64,000 bases of DNA from Fusobacterium sp. FSA-380-WT-3A (GTDB lineage Bacteria; Fusobacteriota; Fusobacteriia; Fusobacteriales; Fusobacteriaceae). The stretch covers positions 186,001-250,000 of the forward strand of contig NZ_JABAFQ010000002.1 of NCBI RefSeq assembly GCF_012843705.1, in the 5' to 3' direction. Under the pieces are notes generated by a model. That model ran no database searches and had not been told where the DNA came from. It saw only the letters and a list, made by a program, of their open reading frames with translations. A program made the translations under genes and the position numbers. This document shows positions 34,422 to 42,455 of this stretch, piece after piece; positions within the stretch are counted from its first letter, which is position 1, and each line of letters begins with the position of its first letter.

Positions 34422-35261
34422 TTAATAATTTTTTAACGCTTCTAAAAAATCTTGTTTCATCTCTTCTCTAAGTTCGATGGGTTCTAATATTATTGCTTCT
34501 TTTGAAAATTGTCTAAAATAAAGTTTAGCATTTTCATTAGAAGCCTCAAATACATAGATATCTCCCTCTTTTTCTACAAATCTTGGTCTATAATTTGTTA
34601 ATCCTTTTAAAAGTTTTTGTCCCTCTTCCGACAATCTAACTTTTATAAAATTTCCATTTCCTAAAAATGGGTCAAATTTTTTTCTAACATTTTCTATATA
34701 CTTTTTATCTTTTCCTTTTATTTTTTCTTCCAATATAGAAATAACTTCTAAATCCTTTAATTTATAATTATAATATTTCTTTTCTGTATCACAATAACAG
34801 AAAAGATAATTTTCATCTCCTTGTTCATCTCTTTTTATAAAATAAGGTTCAACAGTTGTTAATTTAGAACCATATTTCAATTTTAATTTTTTCTTTTCTT
34901 TTATAGCTTCTAATATTTTTTTTACTGTTTCTTGAAAAACAAAAAGTTCTCTTATATATTTAAACTTAGAACAATATTTTTCAAATAATTCTCTAAAAAA
35001 TTCAGCTTCTACATCAACACCATTATCTTTTAAAACATCATAATAAATCTCTCTATTAGCTACATTTAAATCAAATTGAATTATTTTTTTTAGAGGTCTA
35101 CCTTGACTTTCTAATTCTTTTTCTACATCTATTTCTTTTTTATATTTTAATTGTTCTAAAATATAATTACATAACTTATTGTTATTTATTCCAAATTCCT
35201 CTATATCATTTTTCATCATACGCCAAATATCTTCTGGTACAGTAACTCTTATTTTTTTCAC
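34422..35261 (-). CDS. Ribbon-helix-helix / WYL-domain regulator
   Basis: A 279-residue protein starting at GTG with GGAGG seven bases upstream. The first 35 residues (KKIRVTVPEDIW, then two helices) look like a ribbon-helix-helix DNA-binding motif. Residues about 118-192 form a WYL domain (basic strand LKLKYG, then VEPYFIKRD, YLFCYCDT and YKLKDLEVI), and 205-275 fit the WCX extension. Most WYL regulators instead carry a winged helix. WYL domains sense nucleic acid or nucleotide ligands in some defence and DNA-damage regulators. The targets here are unknown; neighbours are kdgK and a tRNA operon. Confidence 0.75.
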   Translation of the reverse strand: MKKIRVTVPEDIWRMMKNDIEEFGINNNKLCNYILEQLKYKKEIDVEKELESQGRPLKKIIQFDLNVANREIYYDVLKDNGVDVEAEFFRELFEKYCSKFKYIRELFVFQETVKKILEAIKEKKKLKLKYGSKLTTVEPYFIKRDEQGDENYLFCYCDTEKKYYNYKLKDLEVISILEEKIKGKDKKYIENVRKKFDPFLGNGNFIKVRLSEEGQKLLKGLTNYRPRFVEKEGDIYVFEASNENAKLYFRQFSKEAIILEPIELREEMKQDFLEALKNY

Positions 35262-35326
35262 AATAAGTCCTCCATATAATCTATTTTCTCTTAAAATCTA
35301 TTATATCATAAATAAATAAAAAATAA

Positions 35327-35352
35327 ATAAAAAAAACTGTCAAAAGACAGTT
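35327..35352 (-). terminator. Terminator of the tRNA operon
   Basis: A 7-bp stem AACTGTC/GACAGTT (35335-35341 with 35346-35352) with a four-base loop, followed by eight Ts on the minus strand. Confidence 0.9.
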
Positions 35353-35362
35353 AATTTTCATT

Positions 35363-35436
35363 TGGAGGCGACGACCAGATTCGAACTGGTGGTGGAGATT
35401 TTGCAGACCTCTGCCTTACCACTTGGCGACATCGCC
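35363..35436 (-). tRNA. tRNA-Cys (anticodon GCA)
   Basis: 74 bases with an encoded CCA end. The acceptor GGCGATG/CGTCGCC, D-arm, anticodon loop CTGCAAA, short variable loop and TTCGAAT T-loop are all present. Last tRNA of the operon. Confidence 0.97.
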
Positions 35437-35445
35437 TTTTATTTA

Positions 35446-35521
35446 TGGTGGCCAGAGGCGGAATCGAACCACCGACACGGGGATTTTCAGTCCCCTGCTC
35501 TACCGACTGAGCTATCTGGCC
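35446..35521 (-). tRNA. tRNA-Phe (anticodon GAA)
   Basis: 76 bases with encoded CCA. Acceptor GGCCAGA/TCTGGCC, anticodon stem GGGGA/TCCCC with GAA in the loop, and T-loop TTCGATT. Confidence 0.97.
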
Positions 35522-35527
35522 ATAAAA

Positions 35528-35604
35528 TGGCGGGAGTGACGAGACTCGAACTCGCGACCCCTAACGTGACAGGCTAGTGCTCTAACCAACTGAGCTACAC
35601 CCCC
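35528..35604 (-). tRNA. tRNA-Asp (anticodon GTC)
   Basis: 77 bases with encoded CCA. Acceptor GGGGGTG/CACTCCC (one G-U pair), anticodon loop CTGTCAC, T-loop TTCGAGT. Confidence 0.97.
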
Positions 35605-35611
35605 ATTTTAA

Positions 35612-35687
35612 TGGTGGTCACAATAGGACTTGAACCTATGACCCCCTGCTTGTAAGGCAGGTGCTCTCCCAACTGAGCTATGCGACC
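35612..35687 (-). tRNA. tRNA-Val (anticodon TAC)
   Basis: 76 bases with encoded CCA. Acceptor GGTCGCA/TGTGACC, anticodon loop CTTACAA, T-loop TTCAAGT. First tRNA of the operon, ten bases from the -10 box. Confidence 0.97.
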
Positions 35688-35697
35688 CACATGTATA

Positions 35698-35726
35698 AGT
35701 ATACTAGATTTTATATATTTTTGCAA
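35698..35726 (-). promoter_or_regulatory. Promoter of the tRNA operon
   Basis: -35 TTGCAA (35721-35726), 17-bp spacer, -10 TATACT (35698-35703). Confidence 0.75.
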
Positions 35727-35863
35727 GTTTTTTTTTATTTTTTTTATTTTTTCTCTGTTTTTTCTTTATTTTCAATATTTAAATAAAAAAAAGAGGAAAA
35801 TAAATTTTTTTATAGTATAATTATAATGTACTAATACTACTTATAAAATGAAAGGAGAATATT

Positions 35864-37363
35864 ATGAATAGAGCTAGTGGTATTCTTCTTCATATTTCAT
35901 CTCTCCCTAACAAATATGGGATTGGAAGTTTTGGAGAAGAAGTTATTAAATTTTGTGACTTTTTAAAAGATATGGGAATAAAATATTGGCAAACTTTACC
36001 TTTTGGCACAACAGATAGTTTTGGTTCTCCATACAAAAGTTTTTCTGCTTTTGCTGGAAATCCATTATTTATTAATCTTCCAACACTATATAAAAAAGGA
36101 TTAATTACAGAAGAAGAACTTAGAGAAAATGAATATAGTGACCTTTATGTAGTAAACTTTGAATGGTTAAATGAAACAAGAATGAAAACTCTAAAAAAAG
36201 CATATTCAAGAATAGATGAAAATTATAAAAAAGAAATCTTAAAATTTTCTAAGTTACATAAAAATTGGTTATATGATTTTTCTCTTTATATGGCAATTAG
36301 AGAAAAAAATAATAATAAAGATTGGTATCAATGGGGAGATAAAAAATTAAAATTTCATGATAAAGATGCTATAAAAAAATTTAGGGAAGAAAATCTTTCT
36401 GAAGTTTTATTTTATGAATTTTTACAATATGAGTTTTATACTCAATGGGAAAAAATAAAAAAAATAATAAATGAAAAAGGTATAAAAATAATAGGAGATG
36501 TTCCTATATATGTATCTTATGAAAGCTCAGATGTTTGGGGAAATTCTCATCTCTTTGACCTCATAGAAGATGGTAGTCCTAGATTTATTTCAGGAGTTCC
36601 ACCTGATTATTTTTCAGAAGATGGGCAAAAATGGGGAAATCCACTATATAATTGGAAATCAATAAAAAAAGGTAGATATAGTTGGTGGATAAAAAGATTG
36701 GAACACTCTCTTTCTATATTTGATATAATTAGAATTGACCACTTTAGAGGTTTCTCAGCTTATTGGTCTATACCTGCTGAAAGTGAAACTGCAAAAGATG
36801 GAAGTTGGATAGATGGACCAGGAATAGATTTTTTCAATGCTATTTTAAAAAAGATAGATAAAAATTGTATAATAGCAGAAGATTTAGGAGATATAGATGA
36901 AAAAACTAGAAATCTTTTAAAAGAAACTGATTTCCCTGGAATGAGAGTAATACAATTTGGCTTTTCTGGAGATAACAGTATTCATCTCCCTCATAATTAT
37001 GATAAAAATGTAATTGCTTATTCAGGCACTCATGATAATAATACAATTTTAGGTTGGCTATGGGAAGCAACACCTGAAGAAAGAAATTTAGTCTTGAATT
37101 ATTGTGATTTCAAAGGTGGAGATAATTGGAAATTTGGTGGATTTCATAGTGAATCTTGTAGAGCCGTTATTAAAACTTTATGGAGAAGTTCTGCCAATAT
37201 AGTTATTTTACCTATACAAGATTTATGCGGATTTGGGGCTGATACTAGAATGAATAAACCTGGTAGAGCCCAAGGAAATTGGTTTTATAGAATTACAGAA
37301 GAACAACTAAATAGTATTGATAAAGAGTTTATAAAAAATCTTAATAAAATATTTTATAGATAA
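35864..37363 (+). CDS. malQ: 4-alpha-glucanotransferase (amylomaltase)
   Basis: A GH77 enzyme of 499 residues that transfers maltodextrin segments between alpha-1,4-glucans in the cytosol. The nucleophile aspartate lies in IIRIDHFRGF (near 293), the acid/base glutamate in IIAEDLG (near 341) and the transition-state aspartate in YSGTHDNN (near 392). The N-terminus RASGILLHISSLPNKYGIGS is family-typical. AAGGAG precedes the ATG. A TATAAT box at 35816-35821 may be its -10. It stands alone between the tRNA operon and a convergent patatin gene. Confidence 0.97.
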   Translation: MNRASGILLHISSLPNKYGIGSFGEEVIKFCDFLKDMGIKYWQTLPFGTTDSFGSPYKSFSAFAGNPLFINLPTLYKKGLITEEELRENEYSDLYVVNFEWLNETRMKTLKKAYSRIDENYKKEILKFSKLHKNWLYDFSLYMAIREKNNNKDWYQWGDKKLKFHDKDAIKKFREENLSEVLFYEFLQYEFYTQWEKIKKIINEKGIKIIGDVPIYVSYESSDVWGNSHLFDLIEDGSPRFISGVPPDYFSEDGQKWGNPLYNWKSIKKGRYSWWIKRLEHSLSIFDIIRIDHFRGFSAYWSIPAESETAKDGSWIDGPGIDFFNAILKKIDKNCIIAEDLGDIDEKTRNLLKETDFPGMRVIQFGFSGDNSIHLPHNYDKNVIAYSGTHDNNTILGWLWEATPEERNLVLNYCDFKGGDNWKFGGFHSESCRAVIKTLWRSSANIVILPIQDLCGFGADTRMNKPGRAQGNWFYRITEEQLNSIDKEFIKNLNKIFYR

Positions 37364-37387
37364 CTCTATTGAGAACTTTTGATTATT

Positions 37388-37434
37388 AAAAGGAACTATT
37401 GAAAATTATTATATTTTACACAATAGTTCCTTTT
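37388..37434. terminator. Bidirectional terminator between malQ and the patatin gene
   Basis: A 14-bp stem (37388-37401 with 37421-37434, core AAAAGGAACTATTG) with a 19-base loop. A-run and T-run ends serve both directions. Confidence 0.85.
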
Positions 37435-37449
37435 ATTTATATTCTTTTA

Positions 37450-38319
37450 TTATTTTTGATATTCATTTATAGAAATTTTAAAAAACTTTTCAAATTTTTC
37501 CTTTAAAAATATTTCTCCATCTTTAACTCCCTCTTCATAAACATCCATTAACTTATCGGGATTTTTTTCAAATCTATCAATTTTTAAAGGCATCTTAGGA
37601 GCTATTACAATAGCTTTTCCCTCTTTTTCATATTTTTCAATCTTTTGTTGATTTTCTTTATATATCACATGATGACGTTCCATAAGTGAGGTAAGTTTTG
37701 GAAACTCTCTCAATCTTAATTTTATTAATGGAAGACATTTTAATTTAGGTTTATTATATTTTCTATCTCTTGTTAAAACTACAATAACTTTATCACATCC
37801 ATCTTCAAATGCTTTATCAATTGGTATAGGAGTAGTAAGTCCTCCATCTAAATACAATTCTCCTTTATATTCCACAGGATGCGAAATCAAAGGTATTGAT
37901 GAAGAAGCCTTAAGAACTTCTGCCCCATTTTTTAAATCTTCCTTTCCAAAAAATTCTTCTTTACCTGTATTTATGTTAGTTACTCCAGCTTTAAATTCAC
38001 ATTTATTTTCAAAAAAACTATCATAATCAAATTTATCTAGTTCATTAGGTACTATTTCATATAAAAATTCCATTCCAAATAAAGAACCTGTAGTTATCAA
38101 ATTATAAAAACTTAAATATCTTTTATCTTGGATATAATTTTTATTTATTCTCATATTTCTACCATATTGTCTTGAAATATAAGAAACACCATGAGAAGCT
38201 CCTGCTGAAACTCCTATTACATAATCACTCATAAATTTATATTTTAAAAAACTATCAAGAACTCCTGTAGTATAGCATCCACGAAGTCCTCCACCTTCTA
38301 ATACAATCCCTATTTTCAT
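37450..38319 (-). CDS. Patatin-like phospholipase
   Basis: A 289-residue PNPLA serine hydrolase. It has the oxyanion loop EGGGLRGCY (8-16), the nucleophile elbow GVSAG with S38, and the partner aspartate D158 in LYLDGGL, so the Ser-Asp dyad is complete. There is no signal peptide; location is probably cytosolic or membrane-surface. The YjjU/RssA-like bacterial group is the closest by layout. It starts 11 bases after the stop of a putative lipase gene, so the two are likely co-expressed. Confidence 0.9.
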   Translation of the reverse strand: MKIGIVLEGGGLRGCYTTGVLDSFLKYKFMSDYVIGVSAGASHGVSYISRQYGRNMRINKNYIQDKRYLSFYNLITTGSLFGMEFLYEIVPNELDKFDYDSFFENKCEFKAGVTNINTGKEEFFGKEDLKNGAEVLKASSSIPLISHPVEYKGELYLDGGLTTPIPIDKAFEDGCDKVIVVLTRDRKYNKPKLKCLPLIKLRLREFPKLTSLMERHHVIYKENQQKIEKYEKEGKAIVIAPKMPLKIDRFEKNPDKLMDVYEEGVKDGEIFLKEKFEKFFKISINEYQK

Positions 38320-38330
38320 TTACTCACCTT

Positions 38331-39842
38331 TTATCTTTCCGAATAAATATCCTTAAATACTATTAAATCATAAATATCTTTTGGGATATATGGACTAGAT
38401 AATTTTTTTATAACTTTTTTCCAAATTCTATTTAAATCTTCTTGAGATATTTTTCTGAAAAATTCAATAATTTTTTCTTTGTATAAAATATTATCAGTAT
38501 TATTTCTTAATCCTTTTTGTAGTTCTAATAAAAATTTTTCAAAATTTTCAAAAGGTTTTTCTTTTAATAAAAAATATTCTCCTAAAAATTCTCTACTAAA
38601 ACTTTTTTCTAAATATATTATTTTCCTTATAACACTAGCTATATATTCCTCTGATATTTTTTGGGTAAAAACTCCTTTTTTATCAAGTAACGGTATAAAT
38701 ACATCTTCAAAATGATATTCTTGTATAGATTTATTGAAAAATAAAAGATTACTCAAAATTCTATTTTTAGAAATATCCTTTTTTAAAAAATTTAAATCTA
38801 CCTGATAAGTAGTTCCAAAATGTAAAAATAATGAACCTACAAAATCTTTAGAATGGCAAAAATTTATTATTTTTCCATTAAAAATTTTATTTTCACTCAA
38901 CTTATTTATAAATTCTTTTGCTTCCCTTAATATTATATATAAATCATCTCTTAAAAACAACTTTTCTAGTATTCTTTCATTTAATAATATTTGTCTTCTT
39001 CTCATAAGAGGAATCTTTTTCAAAACTCTATTTAAATTAGTTTGTTTTATAAGTTCATGAAAAAAATCTTGATTTAATTCAAAGTTTAATTGAAATTTTT
39101 CAGTTACCAAAACTGTTCTATTATCTTTAATAATTTTCAATCTTTTTAGTTCTTTCATGATGAAAGTAATATAATCTTCTTCAAATTCTTTTAAAACTTT
39201 TATCTCTTTTTCTGATAACTTACAATTTTTTAAAATTTTGTCATATTCTATAAAATCTTCTATTCCAATTATTCCCTCTCTTTTTATCCCTACAGAATTC
39301 CAAGTACATACATAAGGACAAATACTATATTTTTTATAACTCATTATAGCTACAAATTGAGATATGCCTCCACCAAGAGAATGCCCTGTAATACTTATAT
39401 TTTCAAAAGGAATATTATCTTTTAAAAGATTTTCAAATACTTCCAATCCTTCCCAAAATTGTAAAGGCTTTTTTCCTAATCCAATAACTAAATCTGTATC
39501 TATAAAATCTTTATAAGCTTCTTCAAAAGGATAAGTTTCACTTCCCCTATAGGATATAACATATTTATCTTCCTTTTGAAAAATTACAGCAAAAAATCCT
39601 GAACCAGATTTTCTATTTCGAGTTCTGTCATCAACTTTATAAATTTTCCATTCATTTATTTCTTTATCAAAAAAACTTTTATTCTTTCCTTTTATATCAC
39701 TTCTTACAATATTTAAACTAGAAGAAAGAGAAAATGTTTCTATTTCCTCTAATAAATCTTTTATGTATTTTCCTTGAGATTTTTCTGTAAAATTATAATA
39801 GGAAAGAATACTTAGAAATAGATATTCTCTTGATGTCTCCAA
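38331..39842 (-). CDS. Class 3 lipase-like alpha/beta hydrolase (DUF2974-type)
   Basis: About 503 residues. The first 190 form an alpha/beta hydrolase with the YRGSET strand-turn and the nucleophile elbow GHSLGGG (S155), as in class 3 lipases and DUF2974 proteins. The remaining 300 residues are charged, helical and unassigned. The start is uncertain: the TTG at 39842 has AGGTGA five bases upstream, while a GTG at 39851 abuts the ybeY stop codon without a site. There is no signal peptide. Substrate unknown; the neighbouring patatin suggests a lipid-related role. Confidence 0.75.
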   Translation of the reverse strand: METSREYLFLSILSYYNFTEKSQGKYIKDLLEEIETFSLSSSLNIVRSDIKGKNKSFFDKEINEWKIYKVDDRTRNRKSGSGFFAVIFQKEDKYVISYRGSETYPFEEAYKDFIDTDLVIGLGKKPLQFWEGLEVFENLLKDNIPFENISITGHSLGGGISQFVAIMSYKKYSICPYVCTWNSVGIKREGIIGIEDFIEYDKILKNCKLSEKEIKVLKEFEEDYITFIMKELKRLKIIKDNRTVLVTEKFQLNFELNQDFFHELIKQTNLNRVLKKIPLMRRRQILLNERILEKLFLRDDLYIILREAKEFINKLSENKIFNGKIINFCHSKDFVGSLFLHFGTTYQVDLNFLKKDISKNRILSNLLFFNKSIQEYHFEDVFIPLLDKKGVFTQKISEEYIASVIRKIIYLEKSFSREFLGEYFLLKEKPFENFEKFLLELQKGLRNNTDNILYKEKIIEFFRKISQEDLNRIWKKVIKKLSSPYIPKDIYDLIVFKDIYSER

Positions 39843-39851
39843 TTTTATCAC

Positions 39852-40322
39852 CTACTTTATATCTCTAGTATACCCATATCCTTCCAATATCTCTTCTTCT
39901 TTTGCTCTCATTATCTTTTTATCTTCTTCCTCTATATGGTCATATCCCATCAAATGTAAAAGTCCATGAGTTAATACATAATAAAACTCTCTTTTAAAAG
40001 AGTGACCATAATCTTTTCTCTGCTCTTCCACCCTTTCTAAAGAAATTATTATATCCCCTAAACTATCATATAACCCATTATCTGCTTCTTCATTATCATG
40101 ATATGCAAAAGATATTACATCTGTAGGAATATCCTTCCCTCTAAAATCTCTATTAACCTGTTGAATTTCTTCATTTCCTGTTAATAATATTGATACATAA
40201 ACCTCTTTATCACTTTCATACTCTTTATTTAAAATTTCTATTACATACTTTTCTACATCTTCATATACAATTTCATTTTCAAATCCTTCAATATCCATTC
40301 CTAAATCTAAATTTATTTTCAT
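39852..40322 (-). CDS. ybeY: Endoribonuclease YbeY
   Basis: A 156-residue zinc metalloprotein that matures 16S rRNA ends and helps clear defective ribosomes. The metal motif H119-x3-H123-x5-H129 (THGLLHLMGYDH) is intact, as is the DVISF segment near 68-72. It overlaps pgpH by one base, the same order as in many Firmicutes. Confidence 0.96.
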   Translation of the reverse strand: MKINLDLGMDIEGFENEIVYEDVEKYVIEILNKEYESDKEVYVSILLTGNEEIQQVNRDFRGKDIPTDVISFAYHDNEEADNGLYDSLGDIIISLERVEEQRKDYGHSFKREFYYVLTHGLLHLMGYDHIEEEDKKIMRAKEEEILEGYGYTRDIK

Positions 40323-42442
40323 TATTTTTCCTCCAATTTTTCTTCAATTTCTCTCTCTTTTTCTTGATCAGGATATTTTATTCTTACATGATGTATTCCC
40401 ATAATTGTTTTTGTAAAAACTTTTATTATAGTATCTATTTCTCTAAAAGTTAAATCAGCATCAACTAATTGTCCATCATCTATCTTATTAAAAACTATTT
40501 TCCTTATCATCTCTTCTATATTATTGTATGTTTTATTTTCAATACTTCTTACAGCTGCTTCTATTGAATCAGCCAACATAATTATAGCTGATTCTTTTGT
40601 TTTAGGTTTAGGACCAGAATATCTAAAATCATCCTCTCTTACATTTTCATCTAAATTTTTTGCTTTATTATAAAAATAGGCTAAAAAAGTTGTTCCATGG
40701 TGTTCTAGCATTATATCTCTTATCTCTTTTGGAATTTGGTATTTTTTAGCTAATTCAAATCCATCTTTAGGATGAGCAAGAATTACTAAAGCACTTAAAA
40801 ATGGAGAAATTTTATCATGAGGATTTTCTCCCCCCTCTTGATTCTCTACATAAAATTTAGGTCTTTTCATTTTTCCTATATCATGATAATAACTTGCTAC
40901 CCTTGTAAATATTGGGTCAGCTCCTATAGCTTCTGCTGCAGCCTCTGATACAGCAGCAACCATCATTGAATGATAAAAAGTTCCTGGGGTTTTTACTGAT
41001 AAATTTTTCAAAAGTGGATTTGATAAATCACCTAATTCTAATAATTTAAAAGATGATAATATATTAAATGTTCTCTCTAAATAAGGAACTAAAGCCAAAG
41101 TCAATACTCCAGAAAATACTCCAGATAAAATAATTTTAGCTGAATCTAATATAAGTTCTTGGGATACTCCTATGGTTAAAAAGGAGATTGAAAAATAAAT
41201 TACTACTTTAACTATTGATAGCTGTATTCCTAAATTTATAAATTGTACTCTGGTTTTAGCACTTTGTAAAAATCTTGTTGCAAATAATATTGTAAGTAAT
41301 GTAACAGTTGTATAAACTAAATCATAATTTATCATTGGTAACATAAAAATTAATAATCCAATTCCTAAATAAAAAGCATACACTGAATTTACAAGTATTT
41401 GTAAAAGAAAGAATCCTGATTCAAAAGGAATTAAATATAAATAATCTCTTTCACTAAATCTAAATGTTAAAAATAAAAGAGAACATATTAAAAAAGTAGC
41501 TCTATATATATTTTTATTAAGAAGTTCTTTTTTAAATTTACTTATTAATGTATTATAAAATATAGTAGAAATCGCTGTTAAATATAATAAATTTACAATA
41601 GTTCTAGCTATATTCTCTATAGGAGAATGAATTCCTATTGCATTCAACATTTTTAATTTTTCTGGTGTTAATATATCACCTTTTTTTAATATTAAATCCC
41701 CTGCTTTAATCACTACATATTGTTCTTTAATACTTGCTACTTTTTCTCTTATTCCTTCTTTTGTCCCTTTTTCATCATAAATATAATTTGGAACAACAAA
41801 TTTATCTAATATTTTTAAATCTAAATTATTTAATTTATCTCCATAATATTTCTCTTTATCTTCAGAATCAGATAAAATAGAAAGTAAAGTTTCTCCTTCT
41901 TTTATTCCTTGATAATATATTTTATTCAAGACAAGTTCTAATTTCTTTTTCTGAATTTCAATATCTTTTATTGATTCCTTTTTTATTTCATTAACTAAAT
42001 TTTCAGAGATATTTATCTTATATTTTTGATTAAAATTTTCAAAATTAAAATCTTTATTTTTACTTTTTTTAATTATTATTATTTCATCATAAAAATCTTT
42101 TATTCCTTGAATATAATTTTTACTTATTTCAGGAATATAAATATATTTTTTTTCTGAACTATCAATAATTTTTTTTATAATTTCATCTCTTTTGAAATTA
42201 TCTTTATATCTTATACTTTTAGGAGCATATATATTTTCTTTAATAATTGCTCCATTTATATAATTTTTTTCTTCTAAAACTTGTCCAAACTGTGCACTAG
42301 CTACAACTAATACTAAAAATATCAGAAGATACAATACTCTATCTTTCATTTGTTCCACACTAGTGTACTCTCTAATTTCATCCCTATTTTCTTTTTCTAA
42401 ATCAAACCGAAGACGAAATCCTAAAAAATTTATTTTTTTCAT
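40322..42442 (-). CDS. pgpH: 7TM-HD phosphodiesterase, PgpH type
   Basis: A 706-residue membrane enzyme. It has one N-terminal helix (about 35-52), an extracytoplasmic 7TMR-HDED domain (about 55-270), seven membrane helices (about 275-475), and a cytosolic HD domain with HSMMVAA, YYHDIGKMKRP and LEHHGTT. PgpH-type proteins hydrolyse c-di-AMP in Listeria and relatives. The start at 42442 has TGGAGG six bases upstream; an earlier ATG at 42475 overlaps the preceding helicase stop and lacks a site. Found with ybeY, as in Firmicutes. Confidence 0.92.
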   Translation of the reverse strand: MKKINFLGFRLRFDLEKENRDEIREYTSVEQMKDRVLYLLIFLVLVVASAQFGQVLEEKNYINGAIIKENIYAPKSIRYKDNFKRDEIIKKIIDSSEKKYIYIPEISKNYIQGIKDFYDEIIIIKKSKNKDFNFENFNQKYKINISENLVNEIKKESIKDIEIQKKKLELVLNKIYYQGIKEGETLLSILSDSEDKEKYYGDKLNNLDLKILDKFVVPNYIYDEKGTKEGIREKVASIKEQYVVIKAGDLILKKGDILTPEKLKMLNAIGIHSPIENIARTIVNLLYLTAISTIFYNTLISKFKKELLNKNIYRATFLICSLLFLTFRFSERDYLYLIPFESGFFLLQILVNSVYAFYLGIGLLIFMLPMINYDLVYTTVTLLTILFATRFLQSAKTRVQFINLGIQLSIVKVVIYFSISFLTIGVSQELILDSAKIILSGVFSGVLTLALVPYLERTFNILSSFKLLELGDLSNPLLKNLSVKTPGTFYHSMMVAAVSEAAAEAIGADPIFTRVASYYHDIGKMKRPKFYVENQEGGENPHDKISPFLSALVILAHPKDGFELAKKYQIPKEIRDIMLEHHGTTFLAYFYNKAKNLDENVREDDFRYSGPKPKTKESAIIMLADSIEAAVRSIENKTYNNIEEMIRKIVFNKIDDGQLVDADLTFREIDTIIKVFTKTIMGIHHVRIKYPDQEKEREIEEKLEEK

Positions 42443-42455
42443 TTCTTTCCTCCAT

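Noticed and set aside
35362-35577. 71-codon plus-strand frame
   Set aside because: It is the antisense of tRNA-Cys, tRNA-Phe and part of tRNA-Asp.
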